Assembly (NCBI GenBank): GCA_002450165.1
Contig: DJYQ01000033.1
Location: 64,472 to 85,088 of the forward strand
DNA length: 20,617 nt
Reading direction: 5' to 3'
Source: Prevotellaceae bacterium UBA6974
Lineage (GTDB): Bacteria > Bacteroidota > Bacteroidia > Bacteroidales > Bacteroidaceae
Shown piece after piece: positions 1-6,235 of the stretch (position 1 is the stretch's first letter; every line of letters begins with the position of its first letter). The notes below the pieces were generated by a model, which searched no databases, was not told the origin of the DNA, and saw nothing but the letters and a program-made list of their open reading frames with translations. A program made the position numbers and the translations under genes.

Positions 1-1
1 G

Positions 2-74
2 AGCGGAAAACGAGACTCGAACTCGCGACCCCAACCTTGGCAAGGTTGTGCTCTACCAACTGAGCTATTTCCGC
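2..74 (-). tRNA. tRNA-Gly (GCC)
   Basis: The reverse strand folds as a 73-nt cloverleaf. The acceptor stem pairs GCGGAAA with TTTCCGC, the discriminator base is U as is usual for bacterial tRNA-Gly, and the T-loop is TTCGAGT. The anticodon GCC lies at 39-41. It is the last gene of a four-tRNA cluster transcribed leftwards. CCA is not encoded. Confidence 0.96.
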
Positions 75-85
75 ATACTTGTAAG

Positions 86-168
86 TGGGCAGGGACGGAT
101 TCGAACCGCCGAAGGCGTAAGCCAACAGATTTACAGTCTGCCCGTTTTAACCACTTACCTACCTACCC
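86..168 (-). tRNA. tRNA-Tyr (GTA)
   Basis: This 83-nt class II tRNA has a long variable arm. The acceptor stem GGGTAGG pairs with CCTGCCC (one G-U), the T-stem GGCGG pairs with CCGTC, and the discriminator is A. The anticodon GTA is at 132-134. It lies 11 nt from tRNA-Gly and 48 nt downstream of tRNA-Arg, with a terminator-like hairpin in that 48-nt gap. Confidence 0.95.
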
Positions 169-184
169 TGTTTTCTCCTGAGAG

Positions 185-212
185 AAAAAACCACAGTCAC
201 AAAGGACTGTGG
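185..212 (-). terminator. Terminator-like hairpin inside the tRNA cluster
   Basis: On the minus strand CCACAGTC pairs perfectly with GACTGTGG (6-nt loop, 199-204) and is followed directly by six T. It lies 4 nt past the 3' end of tRNA-Arg and upstream of tRNA-Tyr. The T-run can also pair with an A-rich strand to form a second hairpin (171-188), so the two structures overlap. No separate promoter for Tyr-Gly is visible, so this may be a partial terminator or a processing structure. Confidence 0.7.
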
Positions 213-216
213 GTAG

Positions 217-290
217 TGACTCCTGCAGGATTCAAACCTGCAACCTTTTGATCCGTAGTCAAATGCTCTATTCAGTTGAGCTAAGGAGCC
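217..290 (-). tRNA. tRNA-Arg (ACG)
   Basis: This 74-nt cloverleaf has acceptor GGCTCCT pairing with AGGAGTC, T-arm GCAGG-TTTGAAT-CCTGC and anticodon stem TTTGA/TCAAA with loop CTACGGA. The anticodon ACG is at 254-256. A34 would need conversion to inosine by TadA to read CGN codons. It is the second gene of the cluster. Confidence 0.95.
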
Positions 291-299
291 ATTGTAACG

Positions 300-374
300 T
301 GGGCAATGAGGGATTCGAACCCCCGACCCTCTCCTTGTAAGGGAGATGCTCTGAACCAGCTGCGCTAATTGCCC
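300..374 (-). tRNA. tRNA-Val (TAC)
   Basis: This 75-nt cloverleaf has acceptor GGGCAAT pairing perfectly with ATTGCCC and discriminator A. The anticodon stem is TCTCC/GGAGA with loop CTTACAA, giving anticodon TAC at 337-339. It is the first gene of the minus-strand cluster, about 59 bases downstream of the promoter core at 433-441. Confidence 0.96.
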
Positions 375-432
375 ATACAATACTGCAAGATTTTGCTGAC
401 CTCTCGCCAGAGGTTCCTTGCGAATTGCGACT

Positions 433-465
433 GCAAAAGTACACCTTTTTTGAATATTGACCAAA
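433..465 (-). promoter_or_regulatory. Promoter of the tRNA cluster
   Basis: Read on the minus strand, TTTG (462-465) is followed after 20 bases by TACTTTTGC (433-441). This is a near-consensus Bacteroidota housekeeping promoter (TTTG / TAnnTTTG). The leader before tRNA-Val also carries a perfect 6-bp stem with a CGCC loop (399-414), which may be a processing structure. Confidence 0.8.
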
Positions 466-540
466 TATTTAGCAACTTTTTTTCATTTTTCCTCTAAAAA
501 AATCTCTACACCTTATAAATAATACGGACAAAATCCACAC

Positions 541-667
541 TTATGCCACTCGTCCTGCATTTATGCCATTTTGACACGATATATTGACATATATCAATAA
601 AAGGGAGATTTCCTACACAAAATAGTGTTTTTCCTACACCAAACTATTTGCAATGGCACTATCTTTG
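541..667 (+). promoter_or_regulatory. Regulatory region upstream of the DUF2807-like gene
   Basis: This fills most of the 377-base gap between tRNA-Val and the next gene. It holds TTATGCCA twice at a 20-bp period (541 and 561), a 6-bp inverted repeat TATTGA/TCAATA (582-599), and TTTCCTACAC twice at a 21-bp period (609 and 630). The last repeat ends 20 bases before a TATCTTTG promoter core (660-667). No good TTTG upstream element is present at the expected distance, which would suit an activator-dependent promoter. Confidence 0.55.
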
Positions 668-751
668 CACCAGAAAACACGAAAGACACCCCTGTCCGAA
701 GCGTCTGGCAGGTTATATGAAAACACAAACTAAGGTAAAAAGATTGAAAAC

Positions 752-1087
752 ATGAAAAAGATTATGATTATGGTGTGCGTCATCATGATGGCAACCGCCG
801 CAAATGCCGAGCCGCAGCGCGTGGCTCCATTTAGTAGGGTTAGCGTTAATGTACCTGCACGTATCCGTGTCATAAAAGGCAACGAATATAGTATTATGGT
901 ACAGACAAGGGAATCAGCAGATTCCACAAGCCTAAAATATACAGTTGAAAACGGCACATTGCGAATAAGCACAACCTGTGACGAGATGCGTCAGTCATCG
1001 GGACGCAATACGGTAATTACGATTATCAGCCCCGAGGACACGAATGTCACGACAGGCAGCGCAATGGAAACAAAGAACATCCTTTAG
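752..1087 (+). CDS. Short secreted DUF2807 (GIN-domain)-like protein
   Basis: This encodes 111 residues with a clear signal peptide (about 1-19, ending ANA). The remainder fits the first half of the DUF2807 / putative auto-transporter adhesin fold: an opening F-S-R-V-x-V-N-V-P-A strand, a following R-I-R-V-I-K-G strand, then V-x-N-G-T-L-R-I-S and T-V-I-T-I-I-S-P. Full DUF2807 proteins are usually near 200 residues, so this is a minimal or C-terminally truncated version; it stops just after a G-S-A-M-E stretch where the beta-helix would continue. Function is unknown; such proteins are exported. It is a single gene, with its own promoter core at 660-667 and a strong terminator 22 bases after the stop. 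Confidence 0.75.
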   Translation: MKKIMIMVCVIMMATAANAEPQRVAPFSRVSVNVPARIRVIKGNEYSIMVQTRESADSTSLKYTVENGTLRISTTCDEMRQSSGRNTVITIISPEDTNVTTGSAMETKNIL

Positions 1088-1108
1088 GTATATTCGTATA
1101 TATACCAA

Positions 1109-1150
1109 AATCGGGATACGCTCGCGAGAGTGTATCCCGATTATTTTTTA
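1109..1150. terminator. Bidirectional terminator between convergent genes
   Basis: An 11-bp perfect stem (AATCGGGATAC with GTATCCCGATT) has a 12-nt loop and is followed on the plus strand by an A and seven T. On the minus strand the stem is followed by TTTTGGT. It serves the DUF2807-like gene and probably also the M48 peptidase gene arriving from the right. Confidence 0.85.
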
Positions 1151-1165
1151 CGTCTCGGAGATAAA

Positions 1166-2053
1166 CTATTTCTTCTTGGACGCAGTTGTTACTTTCTTAG
1201 CCGGAGTCGTAGTCTGGGTCGTGGTCGCCGTCTGCGGCTTGTAGTACTTCAGGGCCTCGGGCATAATCTTCTCAAGTGCTGCGATGCGCTTCTCGTTGGA
1301 CGGGTGATCACTGAACAAGTCACTCTTCTTACTATTGCCTGACTGCTGAGCCATACGCTGCCAGAAAGGTATTGCCTGCTGCGGATCATAACCTGCCATA
1401 GCTGCAAAGATGACACCCAGATGGTCGGCTTCTGTCTCGTTGTCGCGCGAATACTTGAGATTAGCGAACTTGAAACCTATCTGTCCTGCCATATCCAATA
1501 TACTTGCCGTTGCCCCCATGCCCTTGGACTTGGCAACTGCAGACAAGACACCACCGCCTATTTGCGCAGCATACTGCTGGCGCATCTGGGTGGATAGCTG
1601 CTCAGCCGAATGTTTGGCCACGGCATGAGCAATCTCGTGTCCCAGGACTATGGCAAGTCCTGTTTCATTCTGGGTAAGCGGCAGGATACCCTCGTAAACG
1701 ACAATCTTACCACCGGGCATACAGAAAGCATTGGCCTGATTGTCGGCAACCAGATTGAACTCCCACTTGAAATACTGCAAGTCGTTAGCATAGCCATTCT
1801 CCTTCAGGAATGTCTCTACAGCTGTTGCCAGGCGCTGTCCTACACGCTTGACCATAGCTGTATTAGTCTGGTTGGACGACAGTTTGGCACCCTTCATATA
1901 TTCCTGGTACTGCTGGGTGCTGAGACTCAGAATCTGCGCATCTCCCACCAAAAGATTTGTCTTACGGCCAGTAATAGGCACGGTGTTGGTTGTTCCGCAT
2001 GCCGCAGACAGCATGGCAACTGCAACGATCAATAAGTTTCTTAAGATTTTCAT
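1166..2053 (-). CDS. M48-family zinc metallopeptidase, lipoprotein
   Basis: This 295-residue protein has a lipoprotein signal peptide with lipobox L-S-A-A-C (Cys19), so it should be lipid-anchored in the envelope. The M48 signature HEIAH is at 139-143, and the downstream E-x-x-x-D motif (E206, D210) would supply the third zinc ligand. It resembles the periplasmic LoiP/BepA class, single-domain proteases that remove misfolded outer-membrane proteins; no TPR domain is present, which favours LoiP/YggG-like over BepA. The C-terminus (272-295) is a low-complexity Thr/Lys tail. It is monocistronic, transcribed from the promoter at 2084-2115. The substrate cannot be told from the sequence. Confidence 0.93.
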   Translation of the reverse strand: MKILRNLLIVAVAMLSAACGTTNTVPITGRKTNLLVGDAQILSLSTQQYQEYMKGAKLSSNQTNTAMVKRVGQRLATAVETFLKENGYANDLQYFKWEFNLVADNQANAFCMPGGKIVVYEGILPLTQNETGLAIVLGHEIAHAVAKHSAEQLSTQMRQQYAAQIGGGVLSAVAKSKGMGATASILDMAGQIGFKFANLKYSRDNETEADHLGVIFAAMAGYDPQQAIPFWQRMAQQSGNSKKSDLFSDHPSNEKRIAALEKIMPEALKYYKPQTATTTQTTTPAKKVTTASKKK

Positions 2054-2083
2054 TTTATGTTCTCGTTTTGTTCTTATCTTCCT

Positions 2084-2115
2084 GCAAAATTACATATAAG
2101 TGGAATTTTGACAAA
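2084..2115 (-). promoter_or_regulatory. Promoter of the M48 peptidase gene
   Basis: On the minus strand TTTG (2112-2115) is followed after 19 bases by TAATTTTG (2085-2092), close to the Bacteroidota consensus. The start codon lies about 30 bases further on. Confidence 0.75.
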
Positions 2116-2136
2116 ATAATTCTGATTTATTTTTTC

Positions 2137-2144
2137 TATATTTG
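2137..2144 (+). promoter_or_regulatory. Candidate promoter core for the 2232-4421 operon
   Basis: TATATTTG matches the TAnnTTTG core and lies 88 bases before the start codon of the secreted helical protein. No convincing TTTG element lies 19-21 bases upstream, so either an activator or the operon's own ECF sigma factor could be involved. Confidence 0.4.
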
Positions 2145-2231
2145 GTGAACGTTTTCCGTTTTTGTGTGTATGCCAATATGAGAGCGCCCTCGGGAACACA
2201 ACGTTAACTAACAGAAAACGACAAACAGACA

Positions 2232-3428
2232 ATGAACAAGACTTTATTCATAACCCTTGCGCTGGCATTCAGCACATTGTGCAATGCCCAAAAGGCAGAA
2301 ACGATAGAATCCTTTCTTACAAACAGCCATGAGACAGAGTGGTACGGACAGCAGGCACAGGCGTGGCAGGAGAAAGTGGATGCCAACCCACAGGATCAGT
2401 GGGCATGGCGAAACCTGTTCCGTGCAACACTCTATCACGAACAGTTTAGCGGAGGCTGGGGAGAAAATCAGGACGAATCCAGGACAGCAGATATCCTGCG
2501 CAAGATGGAGGCGGCCCTGCCCGACAGCTATGTACTGAACCTATGCAAGGGACGCTTCTGTCTGAGCAATGACGAAGCTGCCAGACGTGGAGACAACATC
2601 CACCGCGCCATAGAACTAATGCCTGAGAATGTCTATCCCGAGGATCTCGAGTATCTGGCAGTCCGCCTGTGGATAACCGACCCCGACAACCCACTTGTCA
2701 AGGAACTGTACACCAGGTCATACAAAAACAGGTATTTCCCTGCACGCATTATGCAGTTCAACAGGAACATGCTCATCTGCATGGAACCAAATGCACTGTA
2801 CTTTTCCAACGGAGACCTTGACACGGAACCCATGAAGATGCTGCAGGAAGCACTTGACGAGCGTACAGACGTAACCATCGTAAATGTAGCATTCCTCCAC
2901 GCCAAATCTTTCATGACGGCACTCTACAGAAAACTGGGCATCAAGCCGCTGGATATAGACGTGCAGGATTATGGGAAATATGGAGATGACTGGTACACGC
3001 ACTACGAAGCCGACATCATAATGCACCTTATCAAGGAGAGCAAGCGACCTGCATACTTCTCGCCCACGAATCCCAAGATTTCCATTCTGAACAGAGACAG
3101 CATATACAACGAAGGGCTGATTCTGAAATACAGTCCCCGGCCATATAACAACTTCGATGTTGCCATGCACAATGTCAGGGACGTATATCATCTGGAATAC
3201 CTGGCAGAGCCTAATCTGGTCCATGATACGTGGTACACAAGCGAAATGACCGACATGAACCATGTAACTCTACTGGCCCATCTGATAAACAGATTCCGCA
3301 AAAATGGCGAGCATGCACAAGCCGAACGCTTGTACAACATCCTGAAATCATGTGTAAAAAGATGCAGAATCGATCCGGACAGGCAGGAAATGATTGAACA
3401 GACATTGGAATTCTGGAACAGAAAATGA
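2232..3428 (+). CDS. Secreted helical-repeat protein, unrecognised family
   Basis: This 398-residue protein has an N-terminal signal peptide (cleavage probably after Asn-Ala, near 19) and no other membrane segment, so it should be periplasmic or outer-membrane associated. The region about 40-140 (W-Q-E-K-V-D-A-N-P-Q-D-Q-W-A-W, then L-P-D-S-Y-V-L-N-L-C-K-G and later I-E-L-M-P-E-N-V) has the spacing of TPR-like helical pairs. The C-terminus (about 345-398) is again helical. The middle is rich in aromatic residues and in Asp/Asn. I do not recognise the family and no enzyme motif is evident. Its stop codon overlaps the start of the ECF sigma gene by 4 bases (ATGA), which ties its expression and probably its role to that sigma factor; it could be a sensor or a target of the module. 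Confidence 0.8.
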   Translation: MNKTLFITLALAFSTLCNAQKAETIESFLTNSHETEWYGQQAQAWQEKVDANPQDQWAWRNLFRATLYHEQFSGGWGENQDESRTADILRKMEAALPDSYVLNLCKGRFCLSNDEAARRGDNIHRAIELMPENVYPEDLEYLAVRLWITDPDNPLVKELYTRSYKNRYFPARIMQFNRNMLICMEPNALYFSNGDLDTEPMKMLQEALDERTDVTIVNVAFLHAKSFMTALYRKLGIKPLDIDVQDYGKYGDDWYTHYEADIIMHLIKESKRPAYFSPTNPKISILNRDSIYNEGLILKYSPRPYNNFDVAMHNVRDVYHLEYLAEPNLVHDTWYTSEMTDMNHVTLLAHLINRFRKNGEHAQAERLYNILKSCVKRCRIDPDRQEMIEQTLEFWNRK

Positions 3429-4021
3429 TGATGAGACTGTCCGTATTTTCCAAATCCATATCCTCGCTGTCTGATACCCGACTTATGAACAGGGTGTCCA
3501 CAAATGGAGACGACAGAGCTTTTGACGAGCTCTACAACCGTCACAGCCGCAGACTGATGGGCTTTCTGTTCCGCCAACTGGGCGGTGACGGGGAACGGGC
3601 TGCGGACCTGATGCAAGACGTTTTCATGCGAGTATGGTCAAAACGCGAGATGTATAAGCCGGAAGGCGAATTCCTGACGTGGCTGTTCAGCATTGCATAC
3701 AACCTGCTCAAGAACGAGTACAGACACTATGACTATTCGGATGCCTACAGGCGTCACATTCAGCTTACCCATGACGAAAGTCAAGAAGAGGACATCAGTA
3801 CGTTGCTTGACAACAAGGCATTCGACAACGCTCTGCAAAAGGAATTGCGTGGGCTTGACCCACAGAGCCGGACGCTGTTCTCGCTCCGCTATGAAGAGGA
3901 CATGCCCGTTGGACAGATTGCCCTGATAATGAACATCCCTGAGGGGACTGTCAAATCACGTCTGCATACATTAATACAAAAACTAAAAGAAAAACTAAAT
4001 AGCTATGACGTTCGAAGATAG
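3425..4021 (+). CDS. ECF-type RNA polymerase sigma factor
   Basis: This 198-residue protein has sigma region 2 at about 31-100 (R-A-F-D-E-L-Y, D-L-M-Q-D-V-F-M-R-V-W, then F-L-T-W-L-F-S-I-A-Y-N) and region 4 at about 136-188 (L-D-P-Q-S-R-T-L-F, then I-P-E-G-T-V-K-S-R-L helix-turn-helix). It should direct RNA polymerase to a small regulon. Three Met codons in a row begin the frame; the first overlaps the preceding stop as ATGA, which suggests translational coupling. A later Met at 3485 would match the usual ECF N-terminus better and remains possible. The next gene overlaps its 3' end by 17 bases. The regulon cannot be inferred from this window. Confidence 0.93.
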   Translation: MMMRLSVFSKSISSLSDTRLMNRVSTNGDDRAFDELYNRHSRRLMGFLFRQLGGDGERAADLMQDVFMRVWSKREMYKPEGEFLTWLFSIAYNLLKNEYRHYDYSDAYRRHIQLTHDESQEEDISTLLDNKAFDNALQKELRGLDPQSRTLFSLRYEEDMPVGQIALIMNIPEGTVKSRLHTLIQKLKEKLNSYDVRR

Positions 4022-4421
4022 AATTCATCAGTCCGCAAGACGAACATCTGCACAACAGAATGCCGGATTACACGTACCTGCCAACCCACGCAAGACCAGC
4101 ACTACATACTGGGGATGGATTGCAACACCTGCCGCAGCAGTTGTGGGCATTGCCCTCGGGCTGTCGCTTCAACACCATACAGTAACAGAAACAGGCAATA
4201 CCGCAATAAGCGAGATTGCCGGACAACCAGTACACGATACTGTCTATGTCACAGACGTAAGGCACGACACCCTGTGGCTGACACGCATCAAGGAAAAGGT
4301 TCGCTATGTGGAACGCGAAGCACCGGCAAACACCGTTGCAACAACAACCGCACCAAGCGACGACGTATGCACCTCAGTCTCCTGCGACGGCATCAACTAC
4401 GCCATATTGGCATCGAACTGA
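4005..4421 (+). CDS. Probable anti-sigma factor, one membrane segment
   Basis: This 138-residue protein has a short basic N-terminal cytoplasmic part (1-34), one transmembrane segment (about 36-55, W-G-W-I-A-T-P-A-A-A-V-V-G-I-A), and a periplasmic part rich in Thr and Val with H-D-T-V-Y-V-T-D and H-D-T-L-W-L-T repeats at 78-94. This layout and the 17-base overlap with the sigma gene are typical of Bacteroidota anti-sigma factors. The cytoplasmic part is short for sigma binding and no FecR or zinc anti-sigma motif is seen, so the role is inferred from context. Two Cys (122, 127) near the C-terminus would be periplasmic. Confidence 0.7.
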   Translation: MTFEDRIHQSARRTSAQQNAGLHVPANPRKTSTTYWGWIATPAAAVVGIALGLSLQHHTVTETGNTAISEIAGQPVHDTVYVTDVRHDTLWLTRIKEKVRYVEREAPANTVATTTAPSDDVCTSVSCDGINYAILASN

Positions 4422-4453
4422 GCACCACAAAAATACCCAAAGTGATTACTCTG

Positions 4454-4594
4454 GAAGTAACACTGTTGGGAATGGTTACAGATATTTGGACCAATACCCA
4501 TGACGATGACACCGGCTTTCTTGTAGTGATAGCCTTGAATGTAGATGCGCTTGTGCAGGTTCTCGCCCCATTGTTTCAATTCTTCGCTATTCAC
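4454..4594 (-). pseudogene. umuC-type DNA polymerase relic (C-terminal fragment)
   Basis: The minus strand encodes about 47 residues resembling the C-terminal part of UmuC-like Y-family polymerases: a helix L-K-Q-W-G-E-N-L-H-K-R-I-Y, then G-Y-H-Y-K-K-A-G-V-I-V, which matches the family's conserved Y-x-K-A-G-V stretch, then a degraded counterpart of the Q-x-x-L-F tail. Nothing else of the roughly 420-residue protein is present. The frame opens only with GTG and its upstream side ends at an AT-rich tandem repeat; its downstream side runs without a stop into the antisense of the anti-sigma gene. This is a dead remnant. Confidence 0.65.
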
Positions 4595-4599
4595 TTTTA

Positions 4600-4631
4600 A
4601 TTGTGAATTATGAATTGTGAATTGTGAATTG
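4600..4631. repeat. AT-rich tandem repeat (AATTGTG-type)
   Basis: Consecutive variants of a 7-10-base unit (ATTGTGA, ATTATGA, ATTGTGA, ATTGTGA) form a short tandem array. It directly borders the umuC relic and lies 38 bases from the stop codon of the peroxidase-reductase gene. It probably marks the break point or a small dispersed repeat. Confidence 0.6.
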
Positions 4632-4668
4632 AAAGTTTGCCGATATCTATCGCCATACTGGTATTCTG

Positions 4669-5673
4669 TTATTTTATGTACCTTACCTTTGATGTATCAC
4701 GAGGCTTGGCATCGGGCTGTTCGTCTGGATAGCCGATGGCGATGACATATAGTAGTTTGTAACCTTCGGGAATGTCAAGACTGTCACGGAAAGCTTTGGC
4801 TTTCCCGTCAGTAGCAAGGGAACGTATGGGACCTGTCTGGATGCAGGTGCCAAGACCCAGAGACTGAGCTGCCAGCATCATGTTCTCGCCCATTAGACCG
4901 GCGTCTAAGTCAAATCTTCCGTCAGCAGGAGCACAGACACAGATGAGATTAGGTGCATTGCGGCACATGCCCTTCACGTCTGCCATAATTTTCTGGTCTT
5001 CAATGATGCGCACCGCCCAGTTTTGACGGTTCATCGCACTTGGAGCGTTAATGCCTGCAAGGGCTACGGTTTCCAACTTCTCATGTTCGACAGGCTTGTC
5101 AAGATACTTGCGAACCGAGCGGCGTGCCATGATGTTGCTGAGCACGGGGTTTACTTCCATCATAATGTCAGCCTCGATTGTTGCAACCTGATCCCGTGAC
5201 TCATAGCGTTTGATGACTTTACCGTCGCGTCCAATCAGGAATTTGGTGAAATTCCACTTTATGTCTCCACCACCAGCCTGCTCCTTAAGCCAGATGTATA
5301 GAGGATGGGCATTTTCACCGTTCACGTCAATCTTGTCGAACTGTGGGAAATGTATGTCAAAGTTGACCGTACAGAACTGGTGAATCTCCTGAATCGAGCC
5401 GGGGGCCTGCTGACCAAACTGGTTACAGGGGAAGTCGAGAATCTCGAAGCCCTGACTGTGATACTTTTGATAGAGAGGCTCCAAATCCTTGTACTGAGGT
5501 GTGAAGCCGCATCGTGTAGCGGTATTCACTATCAGCAACACCTTTCCCCTGTAGTCAGAGAGTGATACCTCACGGCCAAGATTATCCTTCACGCTGAAGT
5601 CATAAATACTCTGTGCCGATACGCTCAGCACACATGCGGTTGCTATCAGCCAGACAGTTATCAGTTTCTTCAT
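4669..5673 (-). CDS. Exported glutathione peroxidase-nitroreductase fusion
   Basis: This 334-residue protein has a signal peptide (1-20, ending V-S-A), then two enzymes in one chain. Residues about 22-172 are a glutathione-peroxidase-like domain: peroxidatic Cys55 in N-T-A-T-R-C-G-F-T, Gln85 in F-P-C-N-Q-F-G, and W140-N141 in W-N-F-T-K-F-L complete the catalytic tetrad. Cys101 sits where thioredoxin-dependent GPx enzymes keep their resolving Cys, so thioredoxin-like reductants are more likely than glutathione. Residues about 176-334 are a small FMN nitroreductase domain with the R-R-S-V-R-x-Y start, the A-P-S-A-M-N-R-Q-N-W motif and the G-Y-P end. The linker is only a few residues. Both parts look intact. 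It should act in the periplasm, removing peroxides and reducing another substrate. It probably shares a transcript with the TonB-C-domain gene 67 bases upstream. Confidence 0.92.
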   Translation of the reverse strand: MKKLITVWLIATACVLSVSAQSIYDFSVKDNLGREVSLSDYRGKVLLIVNTATRCGFTPQYKDLEPLYQKYHSQGFEILDFPCNQFGQQAPGSIQEIHQFCTVNFDIHFPQFDKIDVNGENAHPLYIWLKEQAGGGDIKWNFTKFLIGRDGKVIKRYESRDQVATIEADIMMEVNPVLSNIMARRSVRKYLDKPVEHEKLETVALAGINAPSAMNRQNWAVRIIEDQKIMADVKGMCRNAPNLICVCAPADGRFDLDAGLMGENMMLAAQSLGLGTCIQTGPIRSLATDGKAKAFRDSLDIPEGYKLLYVIAIGYPDEQPDAKPRDTSKVRYIK

Positions 5674-5740
5674 AAGATTATTATTATTTTACAATAGCTT
5701 AGAGCGGCAGGGAGATCACTTTTCAATTGCTGCCCCTACC

Positions 5741-6178
5741 CTACGATTTGGCAGTCTGCTTCTTTTCAGGCTTACGCTGTAGGTAGAACCTGATGGGCAG
5801 GGCAATATACATACGCACAATCTTGCCGTTCAGACGTGCGGGATTCCATTTCGGCATTTTCTTCACGGCACGGACAGCCTCATCTGCGAGCGAGGAATCA
5901 GATGAACGCAAGACCTTCGGATTGCTGACTGAACCGTCTTTATTTATCACGAACTGCACAACAACGGTTCCCTGAATACCCTGCTTAAATGCTGCCTTGG
6001 GATATTTTATGTTTTCCGAAAGCCATGCATAGCATGCTGCGTTGCCGCCAGGGAAGGAGGCAACTTCGTCCACCACACCATAAATTGAATCTTCCGGGGT
6101 TTCGGTTACGTCATTCTGAGCAAAAGCCTGACAGACAGCCATAGTCATCGCCGCCATCAGTAATAGAAGTTTTTTCAT
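5741..6178 (-). CDS. Secreted protein with TonB C-terminal domain
   Basis: This 145-residue protein has a cleavable signal peptide (1-21, ending A-F-A) and then one TonB_C domain (about 55-135): Y-P-K-A-A-F-K-Q-G-I-Q-G-T-V-V-V-Q-F-V-I, the D-G-S-V-S-N-P-K-V-L hairpin, A-V-R-A-V-K-K-M-P-K-W-N-P-A-R, and a closing V-R-M-Y-I-A-L-P-I-R-F. Classical TonB keeps an uncleaved membrane anchor and a Pro-rich linker; neither is present, so this is probably a free or partner-bound periplasmic relative rather than an energy transducer. It is first in the operon with the peroxidase-nitroreductase fusion. A promoter core lies about 28 bases upstream. Confidence 0.9.
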   Translation of the reverse strand: MKKLLLLMAAMTMAVCQAFAQNDVTETPEDSIYGVVDEVASFPGGNAACYAWLSENIKYPKAAFKQGIQGTVVVQFVINKDGSVSNPKVLRSSDSSLADEAVRAVKKMPKWNPARLNGKIVRMYIALPIRFYLQRKPEKKQTAKS

Positions 6179-6205
6179 AAGATTAATATTTTATGGTTCC
6201 ATTGC

Positions 6206-6235
6206 CAAAAGTAGCATTATTTTTTCAAACGCAAA
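6206..6235 (-). promoter_or_regulatory. Promoter of the TonB-C / GPx-nitroreductase pair
   Basis: On the minus strand TTTG (6232-6235) is followed after 18 bases by TACTTTTG (6206-6213), a good Bacteroidota core. The start codon lies 28 bases downstream. Confidence 0.7.

Noticed and set aside
1166..2053. BepA-type protease with TPR domain
   Set aside because: The protein ends in a Thr/Lys tail with no TPR repeats, so it is the short single-domain type.
4600..4631. CRISPR-like or inverted-repeat transposon end
   Set aside because: The units are 7-10 bases, AT-rich and directly adjoining without spacers; no terminal inverted repeat or transposase is nearby.
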